Of a stretch of 64,000 bases of DNA, positions 50,704 to 61,188 are shown piece after piece. The DNA comes from Clavelina lepadiformis (taxonomy: Eukaryota; Chordata; Ascidiacea; Aplousobranchia; Clavelinidae): contig NC_135242.1 of NCBI RefSeq assembly GCF_947623445.1, positions 23,312,001 through 23,376,000 on the forward strand. Direction: 5' to 3'. The notes beneath the pieces are model-generated. The model had not been told where the DNA came from. It saw only the letters and a program-made list of their open reading frames with translations, and did no database searches. A program made the position numbers and the translations under genes. Within the stretch, counting starts at the first letter, position 1. Every line of letters begins with the position of its first letter.

Positions 50704-50916
50704 ATTTACAGGATTATTCCCGCAATTCTAATTCCCCCAAAACGCCCATCATAAAATTCCGGACATTTGAGCATTTTTTAAAATTCCTCCCGGACGCAAA
50801 ATTTAACCCTACATTCCGGACATGTCCGGAATTTTCCGGACGGTATGGCAACCCTACGGCTAGCTGAGAATTGTTATGATTTTCGTTGCGCGGAGCGTGA
50901 CCTCTATAGTCTATAT

Positions 50917-51844
50917 CAGCGTGGTCCAACTTCTTTTCATCGCGGGCCAAAATCAAAAAAAATTTTATCTTGCGGGCCAATGTTTTTAAATTAGAACTGA
51001 AGAAATGTGAAATTAGAACTGAAGAACAATGTGACATTGATATTAGAACTGAAATTAGAATACAGTCGACTCCGCTTAATTCGGACACTTTGGTTCCGCT
51101 CACTTTTGGCCGAATTAAGCGGAGAAACGGCTTTGTCCGAATTAAGCGGAAAATCAATTGTTCGTTTCATGGTCATGCATAAAGGCAAAAAACGCATTTA
51201 AAATACTGTAGTGTTGCGTAATAAATGAATTGCAGCTGCGCTATACTGCAGTAACTGGCACTGATCGCATAAAACGTCTTCGTTTACTTTAATGAGCAAT
51301 TTCACTTTTTGTGCTAAACTTTTCTGTACAATTTTGTCCTACAAGATGGACGCAATTGTACCGAAGTAAAAGCGACTATGAAGCTGGCACGGCGTTATAT
51401 GAGTTCATTGTCGATTGTTACTGCATCGATCGTCATTGTTTCACCATAATCACTCATAATGCAATTGAATCTTGCCTAAAAACGAACGAAGTACTGTTTA
51501 TTGTGTAATAACTAATAACCTAACGATGGAATTGCGAACCTGTGTCCGAATTAAGCGGAGAATTGTCCGAATTAACAGGAGTTTTTTACGTTCAATTTTT
51601 ACTTTTGTTCCGTTCCCGAGCATTTTGGCCGAATAAAGCGGTTGTCCGGGTTATCCGGTGTCCGAATTAAGCGGATTCGACTGTAGTTCAAAATTTAGCT
51701 ATTAAATGCTGATCAATGTGACATCAGCGGTCGAGGTTCTTCCTCGACAATAGCGACTATCAAAGCTGACTATCAGTTCGCGGGCCAAACAATCGGTGCT
51801 CGCGGGCCAACTTTGGCCCGCGGGCCTGCAGTTGGACCACGCTG
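50917..51844. mobile_element. hAT-type MITE interrupted by another MITE
   Basis: Perfect 14-bp terminal repeats CAGCGTGGTCCAAC / GTTGGACCACGCTG are flanked by perfect 8-bp duplications GTCTATAT (50909-50916 and 51845-51852). GCGGGCCAA subterminal repeats are present at both ends. A 621-bp TA-flanked element (51063-51683) is nested inside, so this hAT copy is the older insertion. Confidence 0.92.
51063..51683. mobile_element. Tigger/pogo-like MITE nested in a hAT MITE
   Basis: The 25-bp terminal inverted repeats (24 matches) start CAGTCGA and continue TCCGCTTAATTCGGAC. TA is duplicated at both ends (51061-51062, 51684-51685). Extra copies of TCCGAATTAAGCGG lie inside in both halves. The ends resemble pogo/Tigger termini. 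The frame at 51311-51508 is not recognisable as transposase, so the copy is non-autonomous. Confidence 0.88.
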
Positions 51845-52277
51845 GTCTATATGTTGCTTGTTCTTTTGCGCAAGTCGATGAAATTGCAGATGACCTCAGA
51901 CGATCACTTCATCAAATCTCTTAAACGTCACAGATGTTTTTGAAACAAGGCTGTTGCCAGTTCTCATTGGAGTAATCTTTATCGTCGGAAAAATTACAAT
52001 TATTGCACAATTCTTTATAGATCGAATCACGGTTACCGAGCTATAGCAGCTGTGTAAGTTTCGATAAACACACAACTTTTTACTGAGTTGCTTGATTCTT
52101 TACAACATATTGTCCGTATTCAGATCTTGGAACCGTTCACTATGATCACTGAAAAAAAACAAACCCAAGCACAAAAGTTTTAATACACATTCACTTGCTG
52201 CATCTTTTTTTAAATTAGAAAATAGGTAATGCTTTCCTTACTGGCACCAAATTCATTTTTGCCAAACTCTAGATACA

Positions 52278-52407
52278 AGCATGTTTTAAGCCTTTTCAAC
52301 TTTGTCACTGTTTCTCGTTGATTGGCGCGTGCTAGCAGAAACTGGCTTGATGTTTCGTCTCCACCGCGCTTTTAACGAAAAATAAAATGATTACTTGATT
52401 GATTGAA
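52278..52407 (+). mobile_element. LINE 3' end, second copy
   Basis: Shares ATGTTTTAAGCCTTTTCA and the CACCGCGCTTTTAACGAAA-type end with the 3' UTR of the LINE at 29960-30634, and finishes in a TGAT-type short repeat. It is only the last 130 bp of the element and has no coding part. Confidence 0.7.
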
Positions 52408-53779
52408 GCTAGCAAGCTATGTTTTATCCAAGGGTATTACAACGATAATGCCACTGGTTATCGAACATGATGAAAAGCAATATTGGTAGTCCAGAGTCCT
52501 GTACCGCTCCGCTATCGTGTCGATTGTTAATATACATGTAAAACTGCGGTGTATTGTGTATCCACTGTGTCGTGTCCATAATAAAACAGTTAATAAAACA
52601 AAGAATATTTTGCGTTGACGAAAAAATATGCTTTGAACTCATAGCAAATTCTAACCGCTTTCTCGAAAACAAAAATATGAAAACTTTTCGGAATATATTT
52701 CACAGTTATTGTAAATATCGCCGGGAAAATTTACAATGATCTCTAAAAAAAGTTTAAGTAAAATATTCTGTACTTCCCATTTTGTTAACAAGTAAACAAT
52801 GTACGGTACTGGAGTTCTTCAAAATCTTTACTTTCTGTTATAGAAATATCGCATCCTCAGATCCCTCACTTTCCTCATTCCATAAATTAGTGTTGTCCCA
52901 CTATGCTTGAGAGCGGAGAGCCAGTTTCAAGTTTACAAAATCGTGTATTCGAAAGCGCGCCAGTTTCCAAAAGTAGTAAATTTGCAAAATGTTTGTTTGC
53001 AAATTCTGTGCAAGTCATAGCCTCTGAGACTCACAGGTGTCAGCGTGTGGTTCATGACTGTAAATGCTCTCACATATAATCACTAATCAAATGTTCGTAA
53101 TTCGGTGGACGCGACGCTATGACATAAAAATACAGAGTGGTCTGCTCTTAGTCCAATTCTGAAATTGTAGGTGCGTGTGTCTGTAAGTTTGCAATATATT
53201 GTTGCAATTTTCTGGCCAGAGTCATATCTGCACATTTTAGCAAATTCATACGCCAGACATAGCTGAAAACGGTAAATGTGGTACCTGCACAATGAAATTA
53301 TAATTATAGGCCTAATAAATTAACCAGAAAAACTGGATGTTTGAATACCAATTTAAAATAAATAAAAAAAGAATTAAGGCTTGTGTGCACGCCGTCACTC
53401 CAAAATTTGCGTGTTTGCACTCGCACTTTCTTGTCGAAAACTGCCGTACTTTCCAGTCAGATATGCCAGTATGCATATGTCACCAAAATGAAATGAAATC
53501 CACGGCAACAACTGAAAAAGTGGTGATCCGACTGAGTCGTTACTTGTCCAAGAGTTCGCCTTGCTCTGTTGCTTTGCAGCCTGCCATGCGCAGAAAGTTG
53601 GGTTTTGTGCTAATTTTCTGGAGGAGAATTGTCATTTTGCTCTAGGCCTATTACACCGCCCAACACAAAAGTATTTTTTTTGAGATGCCAGCGATGTTTC
53701 TACGGATTGAGGGTAATTTCAGGTCGCTATTACGTTGGTTTGGCACAAATTTTGACAATTGTGTTGCGTGATATGTGAT

Positions 53780-54145
53780 ACAATCTTACCATGATCCCTG
53801 TGGATGACACATTTTCTTGTTCATCTTGTTCAATAGCAGACCTTGACAAACATTGTTCTCTCACGACTCACTTTCTTCGATTTTGTAACCATGGACCTCA
53901 CCAAACACTGATCTCAATGTGATAAATCGATGCCAAGTTGAGATGAGAAATTACTTCCAAACACCACTTCATAAATACATGACAGCTTGCAAGCTTTAAG
54001 ATGTGCACCGACTACTTCATTTGGTTGAATGTAACTAACCCTTGGCTTGGCGGTGACAAGCTCCATCTCTGTTACAAATTCCATGAATTGATCAGCATGG
54101 CCAGTGGCAACAGAGTGTGTGACGAGGGTTGCTGAAATATGCAAC
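53780..54145 (-). other. Unassigned exon-like minus-strand frames
   Basis: A 76-codon frame (53914-54144) begins just before an acceptor-like TTTCAG and contains a coding-looking stretch including GHADQFMEFVTEMELV and KPRV, ending near a possible donor GTTAGT. A second piece (about 53791-53842), with residues AIEQDEQENVSSTGIM, sits before GTAAGA. I do not recognise either. They could be exons of a small gene or relics of one; a full model could not be built. Confidence 0.22.
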
Positions 54146-54269
54146 TATCTACTAGATATATTGATACCTTTGCTCCCTAAATCATTAATGATAGTTGATA
54201 GTTTTAATCGAATACATTTTAATCTTCTTCAGGTTGATAAAGTTGTAAAATTTGTATTCGGTTTTCTAA

Positions 54270-54285
54270 ATTTCTTGACTTTCAG
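54270..54285 (+). promoter_or_regulatory. Candidate acceptor before the brambleberry gene
   Basis: A tract ending TTGACTTTCAG lies 10 nt before the ATG at 54296. It is placed like the acceptors upstream of MSL2 and ARGLU1. Confidence 0.5.
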
Positions 54286-54295
54286 TGGTTGAAAC

Positions 54296-57200
54296 ATGCG
54301 TTTGTGCCTGTCATTTGTAACTGGTATCATTTGCTTGCATTTAATCAGCGCGAATAAGTTGGAAGTGCAGCCAGATGCAGGTTCCGAAGTAGCGCAGCTC
54401 CAGCTACTACAGATTCAAAAACAAACAAAGCACATGAAATATGGCAAGGTGCTGATGACGAAAGCAACCAATGTGCTTGTTTGAATATTTTGCTTGCAAG
54501 TAATTTCTCTTGCCTTTATGCAGTGTTGGACAAAAGCTTTAGAACAGTTACAGAGTGGATGTCGAAATTTAAGTGATGAAATGCAAAGAAGAATCGCTTA
54601 CGCATTTGCAAGGTGTCACCTGCAGGTATAGACCCCACAACATGAATTTCAAAGCTTTTTGCAATGCTGGGTTGTAACTTGTAAGTGCTTGTACATTGAA
54701 ATTTGTGGCGTTGAATATGGTGTATTTCTTACTCAGAGTGCTGGAAGGGAAATCCCCGAATGTGAGGAAGACAAGCCAGTGTCGGAGTGCACAAATGACA
54801 AAGTATTGAAGGATACACCGTTCAACACTTACACTGAGTTCTTCACCCACACACAACAAATCTGCTTTCACCTTCAGAGCCAGGTGTCCTGCTATGCTTT
54901 GTGCGTTCTGCGATATATATGTTTTATGAGTGACCACTTTGACCTTTCGTTATTATTCAGTTTTACGTTTGTGACCTCGATGCTATTTTGTATCTGGCTG
55001 CTCTGCTGGCTCTTCCATCATGTCAATGCATAGTTTTTGTAGCTTCGACATTTTAATACACAGTAGATTTTCGTAATGTGTGCAAAGCTGCATTGTGTCC
55101 AAGACATTGGCACAAATGTGTTTGATTGTAAAGTAGATTGTAAGCGGGCTGCATTTGTTCAAACATTTTACAATTGTTTACTGTATTCAAACCCTGTAAA
55201 CAACACTGTGTGACAGGTTTGGCACGAAGCGACTGAGAACACAATTTCCAGGCTGGCAGATAATTCAGCAGAAGTTGCTTCGAGCTTGGAGCAGAGTTCG
55301 GCGATTGCTCTCGAGATGGTCGAAAGGCAAAATGTGACTTTGCAAAATCAAGAGGAGATGTTGCGCAATGAACGTCTTCTTCGTGAAAACATGCACAAGT
55401 CTGTCTTAGATGTGCAGAGGTCTCACGAGGAAACAAAAAACGTGATCCGTGAGCAGCGAGCGCTTTTTGCCGAAGTGTTTGATCGTGTTGCAGGTAACTA
55501 GATGTCAAGTTTTGTTGTCCAGAAGAAACTTTGGAAAATTCACTCACCGCTGTGACATTTCTCTTTAAATGGTTTTCTTTTGAGTTCATTTAACTTACAC
55601 TGGCTAAGCTTGAGAATAGATTATTTTGTATTTTATGAATATTTTGTTGTAGCACATACTTTTATCGATCTGTTGCATTCAGCGTAATATGAAGTAAATA
55701 TACAGAGTTACAGACTGCAGTTGTGCGTCGTGTTGGTTGATTGATCCAATAATATTGGTTATAATTTGCAGCCCTGCAAAAGACTGTTCTCGGCGAATTT
55801 ACAAGTGTTTACACTTTTGGTTTTTACATCGGAGCTTCGTTGCTTGCTTATGTCCTCACTTCAACCTCGCGGACTTCATCGGCCCGGATCTGGTTGTTTT
55901 TGCTCATAACTGTCAATTTTTTTACTGAACGTGCAGTTGTCAACTACCACTTAGGTTGGTCGCATCGGAAATCACGATCATTGATCATTGACTGTATCGA
56001 GTGTAGGGTTAAAATTAAATTAAAAAGAACATTTCTGTTAGGCTGTCAGTCTTTTCTAGACCAATTGAATTGTTCGCATTTGGCAGTTTTTTTTGCAAAG
56101 TGTCGCGCAGGCAGTAACAGCCATCACTGAGCAACGTAATGGAGATGTATTTGGTGTTTATCAGAATATACTTGATATGCTCTCACTACATTCACCTGTT
56201 ACTAAAGTAATGTTTTTTTTTCTTATACTTTAAAGTTATCTTGGTCAACAACTTAATAACGCTTTCATTTTCACTCAAATCAACCGCAACTTTTTTTCAG
56301 CACCAAGTTCATCAGAGAAAGGCATGTTTGTAGAAACTGCCGTTCTACCCGAGACTGTCTACGCTGACTTGTGGATTTGTAGGAAGATCTTCACTGGTCT
56401 AGCAATGCTTACAATGCTAATATGTGTAATTAGGTCAGTACATTGTGATTATTTTACGTGATTATTATTATTTTTAGTTAAAAGGTAAATTGTTCGTTGA
56501 AATAATCTCGTTGCCAAAGAAGTGGCTGCATGAAAGATTTTCTGTCAATATAATTAGAGCGTTTTTGAGTCAATAGGTTAGTTTGTTTTATATTTGTTGA
56601 TAAAATTACAAAAACTGCTAAAACTTTTTAATCATGATTCTTAATATCGAGTCTGGGAAGATGGAAGTAACTTTGGGACTTGAAAAATAAAAAATCTGGT
56701 ATAAATTAATTATTTATCCGACTGATGTGATATTGGAAATAAATGTTATTAACCAGTTGTTGAAACTTTTCAAGTAGTCACATTTTTTGCACCACTTACA
56801 TCACTTACAAGTGGATCGTCTGGGTGGTTTTTGAAGACCATACTGGAGCATTTTGTGGCTGATATTGCATTTTTTTCGCCAGGTACAAAGATTACAACAG
56901 GATCAACCATTCGCTGTTGAACGAGATCAAAAGGCAAAATTTAGAACTTCAAGTTCTTTTGAAGGAACAAGGAGTCAGCAATCTAAATTCGTTTAATTCA
57001 CATTTAATGAGTCCGCAAACCAAACCAAATGGAGTGAGATAAAAATTTATTTTCTTGTTAGCTTTTGCATTTATCAAACAATAGTGTTGTTGCCCATATT
57101 AAAGCCATTTCCATGAAAATTAATTAACGTTGAATTTCTGACTAAAACGTTTTTGCAGATCAAATTTATCACATGTTTTCGATTTGTTTGTAGGATGTTG

Positions 57201-58506
57201 TTTTGTATGATGTCACAAACAAAGCTCTGTCTCAAACTGAAGCCATGCAATCAGACGATTCAACGTTAAAAAGCTCAGACCCCCAAGGTAGGCTGCATAT
57301 ATCCAATTTCATTGTGAATGTCGTTGTCATCACTCAATGTCTGGTTTATTTCGACACAATCCCAGTTATTTGAAAGTGAATCGTGCTGGTCCCGGATTAA
57401 GTTAGCTCTGGAACCTCGACTTTGACCTTGGGTATAAATGTAATATTACCTTTGTAAATACTGCCACGGTACCAATCTTTGTTCTTCCCTGTATGAAAGT
57501 ATCTTTCCCCAAGCATAATTTTTTTCTAATATTTCAATGTTGGCCGAAACCCTAAAAAATCCTGCACATTGAAGCAATAGACTACAATAAGATGTTTTTT
57601 TGAGGTTAAAAGAGAATGGTTGGGTTTTGCTTTTAATCCTTTCATACCCAGTGTAAGTTTTCGTAATAAAAAATTTCTTTCAAGCTTTATTATTGAGTTT
57701 ACATGATCTGTCACCTTCTCTTTTTACAATCGTTTAAATGTAATTTTTGTTTTATTAGTCAGCATACTAACAAACAGCACATCTATTATGACACCAAGTG
57801 ATTATGACTTTGATGAAGACGACGATGACAAAACGTTTGTTGGAGATGAAATCAGGTAATGAAAAGTGAAATGAAACAAAATGGAAAATTTTCACAGTTT
57901 TATGTTTTCAAAAATTCACTTTAAATCAAGTAATCATGACTCGGCATTTCAGCTCCGACTCAGACACGTCATCGCTCTCCACGTTCTACACAAGTCACAG
58001 CCGAAGATCGTCCGAAGCGGGTGACAACATCACGGCGCTGATGAGGTCCTATCGTCGATCCTCTACGCCATCTAGCGGCAGACCAAGTTCGAGTCACTCG
58101 AGCAGAAGGTCGAGCACTTCGTCAACCTTCTCCCTGTTGGAGCATTTAAATGAGAGCATCGTTGAAACTGAGGTAATAATCGTTTTATGCGCGCACACAC
58201 GTAACGCACCTTTACTTCTCACTTGTACCAGTAGAGGTGTTGGAAGCTTTCATATCCTTATCTCTATAACTGGTAGACGTGGGCACTTTCGCACTAAACT
58301 GATTTGAAATTCTACTTTCCATTTACCAGTCTTGTCCAACTTGTCTTGTCCAACTTTTCCTTCAGGGCGTGATCATTGGAGGACACAACCTACGCAGAAG
58401 GAGATCAATCCAAGGGAGGAATCCGGCTTACGAGAAAGAGACCGTCTCTGAGTTTATGGGCGCCGTTGCCAGGGTAACAGCGCGGCAAAAACGATTTTTA
58501 AATTGA
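54296..58506 (+). CDS. bmb: Brambleberry/KAR5/GEX1-family nuclear fusion protein
   Basis: Member of the KAR5 (yeast), GEX1 (plant), Brambleberry (zebrafish) family of nuclear-envelope proteins needed for karyogamy or pronuclear/karyomere fusion. Exons: 54296-54448, 54524-54625, 54737-54883, 55217-55493, 55772-55954, 56301-56433, 56883-57033, 57194-57287, 57759-57855, 57953-58172, 58366-58506; in phase, 565 aa. Signal peptide (1-19); the family Cys block CWTKALEQLQSGC ... FARCHLQ ... IPEC (Cys52, 64, 82, 94); long coiled coil (exon 4); hydrophobic segments YTFGFYIGASLLAYVLT and IWLFLLITVNFF; a third, IFTGLAMLTMLICVI; then a nuclear/cytosolic helix NEIKRQNLELQVLLKEQG, an acidic run FDEDDDDKTF and a Ser/Arg-rich tail. 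Mammals appear to lack a clear orthologue; this is from memory. A possible extra exon at 56115-56205 breaks phase and was left out. Confidence 0.91.
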
Positions 58507-61188
58507 AGTTTGAGACAAAAAATTTGCACTTCATTTGCCAACTCACTTCGAAAATTTCTCTCTTATGTTTATCAGATTACAACGCACAGAGATAGCATCT
58601 TATATGAATTTGATTATTATTGTTATACAAGATTTATGAAACTGTGAAATATTGCAGTAACCGCTTCGGCTACTGCTGCATAAAGTTGTGTAGAATTTTC
58701 TATTAGACACGTATAACTGATTATTTATCATGTACAAATTTTCTATCGTATTTATATTTTTGTAACAATTGTATTTACTTAAAGCGTTCTGGGTTGTTCG
58801 AACTTATTGAAATGAAGCAATCATGAAGCGATTAGTGATTACTAGTCCACCTATATCGTGTATCACTGTATTGGAATGTTATTTCTTGCTTTTATCCTGC
58901 CAGAAACTGTCCGGTTTTGTTTCAGAATTAAAATTTCGCAGAGGAACTTTTTGTGTCATTAATTAAGCAGATCACTGCTTTCTTTGAACGAAAAAATTTT
59001 GTGCCGCACTTTGTAGGTTTTCGATTTATTGAAGGCTCTTGGCCTAAAAAAGCTTCCATTTTGTTATCATGCGCTTCTCGTGTAAATCCAACGTATATAA
59101 ATGCGTGGTAAGTGTAGGTGAGTATATTAGGATTCTGAACTCCCTGCGTTCGGAAGATTTATTGTAGGCTACTACAGACACCTTAAGAAGCTGTGACTTA
59201 GTTATTGTAACAATTATTTTTGTTTCGTATTCTCCCTCCCCGATTCATCCGACAACTGCAAGATTGATCGTGGTGTTATGATGGTAATGTTTTTGTATCA
59301 AAAGCATCTCGTTTAAAAAGAATTCTTGTTAAATCGACGAAATCTATTGCAATGCTACGCGTAGAACGTAAAAAGTAACTTTTATACAGCTCTTTTATTA
59401 AATGCCTTGTGAAAATGTTTTCATATCACTATCAGGGTAGACAAGATATCATAACCCAAATTTTGCCAATAGCTTGGAAATTTCTACTAGGTCCTAGTAA
59501 CTAGGACACACTCGTGGCAACAAATAATATAGTTTGTGTGAAAAATATCGCCTCATTAAGGATACTCGATTGGAACTGGATTTTACGGCTTTGTTTTTAA
59601 AATACAACTGGCCTTGAAACTTAACCTGGAATAGAAATCTGCAATCAAGACTCCATGACATAAGCAAGCAAAGATATTTCAAGCACAGTTGTATGAATGA
59701 AACAGTATTTATAGCAGTATAACAGTTACTGATATATAGCCTACATTGTTATAATTTAGCCTTTGTTCGGAATCCTAATCCCTTGTCTAGGAGCACCTAT
59801 GAAGCATCGCGAACAATGAGAGTTATAATTGCAATACAACGGCAGCTCAAGACAGCGTTGAACATAAAGTTGGTTGTTTGCAGCTGCCTTGTCTATCGAC
59901 TTTACCTTCGCAGAAGATGACGTAGAAGCAGGAGAAAGCGACCAATATGAGGAATAATCTGTCACTGGTTTTTAATGGAAAAATCTCGTTTTTCGACAAC
60001 TTTGTCGACAATTTCTTTAAATTTCCTTGCCAGTTGAATTATTGCTTTTGCTTCAGGTGGTTTGCGAAACTGATGATTTGAAGCTCAAATGGGCCAACTT
60101 TTACAACGCGAATGTCTGAGCTTTTAAGTTTTTAATAGATACACTTTTTATTTACTGCAACGTTTCGATTGCATCTTCCAGACCTATGCTCAGCAAAACG
60201 GAACCTTATAAACTGCTCACACGTTGTTTCTTTCCTCTTGGCACACGTCAAATAATCCACCAAGGAAACAATAATGATGCGGCCAATACAAGCGCATCGA
60301 AACGGAAGCTGTACGGACAGCGTTTTACGCGCAATCTTTACATACTTGACCACTCTTTCCAGGACAGCTGCTTGGCTTATATATACTCTGAGATCCTTAC
60401 GTACACTGGCCACTGGGGTACGCTGGCGAGCAGCACTCCGCTCACGATGGGAAGAACTTTATATTGGTGCATACCCCGCTACCATGGCAACCAAAACACA
60501 CAAATATACACGCGCAAATATGTGAACGAACAGATTATACAGCAGTAACGTATTCATACTAAATATCACACATTTTCATGTGTCACGCAAATACGTTTGA
60601 AATCGGTTTATCAAAAAATAATTTGAAGTTATATTATTTGAGATTTCAGAAGTTAATGAAAATTTTTAACGTTTAAGTCTTTGGAGAAATATGGAAGAAG
60701 ATTAGGATTTCATTTCACAGCAGTAAGTGCGCACCGAAACCTCCACCAAACAGTGCAAGGAAAAGTTAGAGGAGAAATTAGCTTTGTACCTAAATGAGTT
60801 GCAATGATTTTGCAAAGTCTACAAAATATGGAAATTAAAATGATCGAAATAAGGTTTTTTGATTGTTATTTCTCGCCAACAATCGTCACCGAACTTGGCG
60901 GTATTGAATTTTTTTTTATAGAATTATCAATTCTTGTCAGAATTTAAACAATAACTTACAGAAATAAGTTTTTACAAAAAGGCAATATAATGGCACAAAA
61001 ACATTCTAAAAAAACGTAAAACAGGAAAGATTTCATTGTCGAGTAATAAACGGGTAAAGAAGATCTCACAAGATACGAACTAAATAAAAACAGTTTCAAA
61101 TGAAAAAGTTTCAGGATTCAAAAAACTTTAAAGTAAAATGCTCACAAATCAATACAAGGTGACAATAAAAAGGTCAAGCGAGGTCGGT
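58507..61188. other. Intergenic region, 2.7 kb
   Basis: No supported gene. A minus-strand TATA-like TATATATAAG (60375-60385) lies about 410 nt upstream of a 69-codon minus frame (59756-59965) rich in Ser and Cys, and a CCATGGCAACC X-box-like site is at 60482-60492. Together they could mark a tiny minus-strand gene, but coding evidence is weak. Poly(A) sites for the flanking genes were not located. Confidence 0.4.

Larger units (their letters stand above)
49223..50857 (-). mobile_element. hAT transposon remnant, 1.6 kb
   Basis: The termini are inverted repeats TAGGGTTACCATAT and, reversed, TAGGGTTGCCATAC. They are flanked by near-identical 8-bp sequences CGCTAGCT and GGCTAGCT, the duplication size of hAT elements. 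CCGGAC-type subterminal repeats lie at both ends. Inside is a minus-strand frame for the N-terminal part of a hAT transposase (49614-50087). The catalytic and dimerisation regions are absent, so it cannot move by itself. A second, 50-bp hAT element sits inside at 50654-50703. Confidence 0.88.
51845..54295. other. Intergenic region before the nuclear-fusion gene
   Basis: It holds a LINE 3' tail (52278-52407), a group of unassigned minus-strand exon-like pieces (53780-54145), and frames at 53083-53292 (minus) and 53337-53645 (plus) without recognisable domains. Otherwise nothing was seen. Confidence 0.45.

Noticed and set aside
54569-55589. Minus-strand frames overlapping brambleberry exons
   Set aside because: They are antisense shadows; the plus-strand exons match the KAR5 family and join in phase.
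60132-60548. Overlapping plus and minus frames of 83-120 codons
   Set aside because: Mutually overlapping frames without motifs; probably chance in a locally GC-richer stretch.
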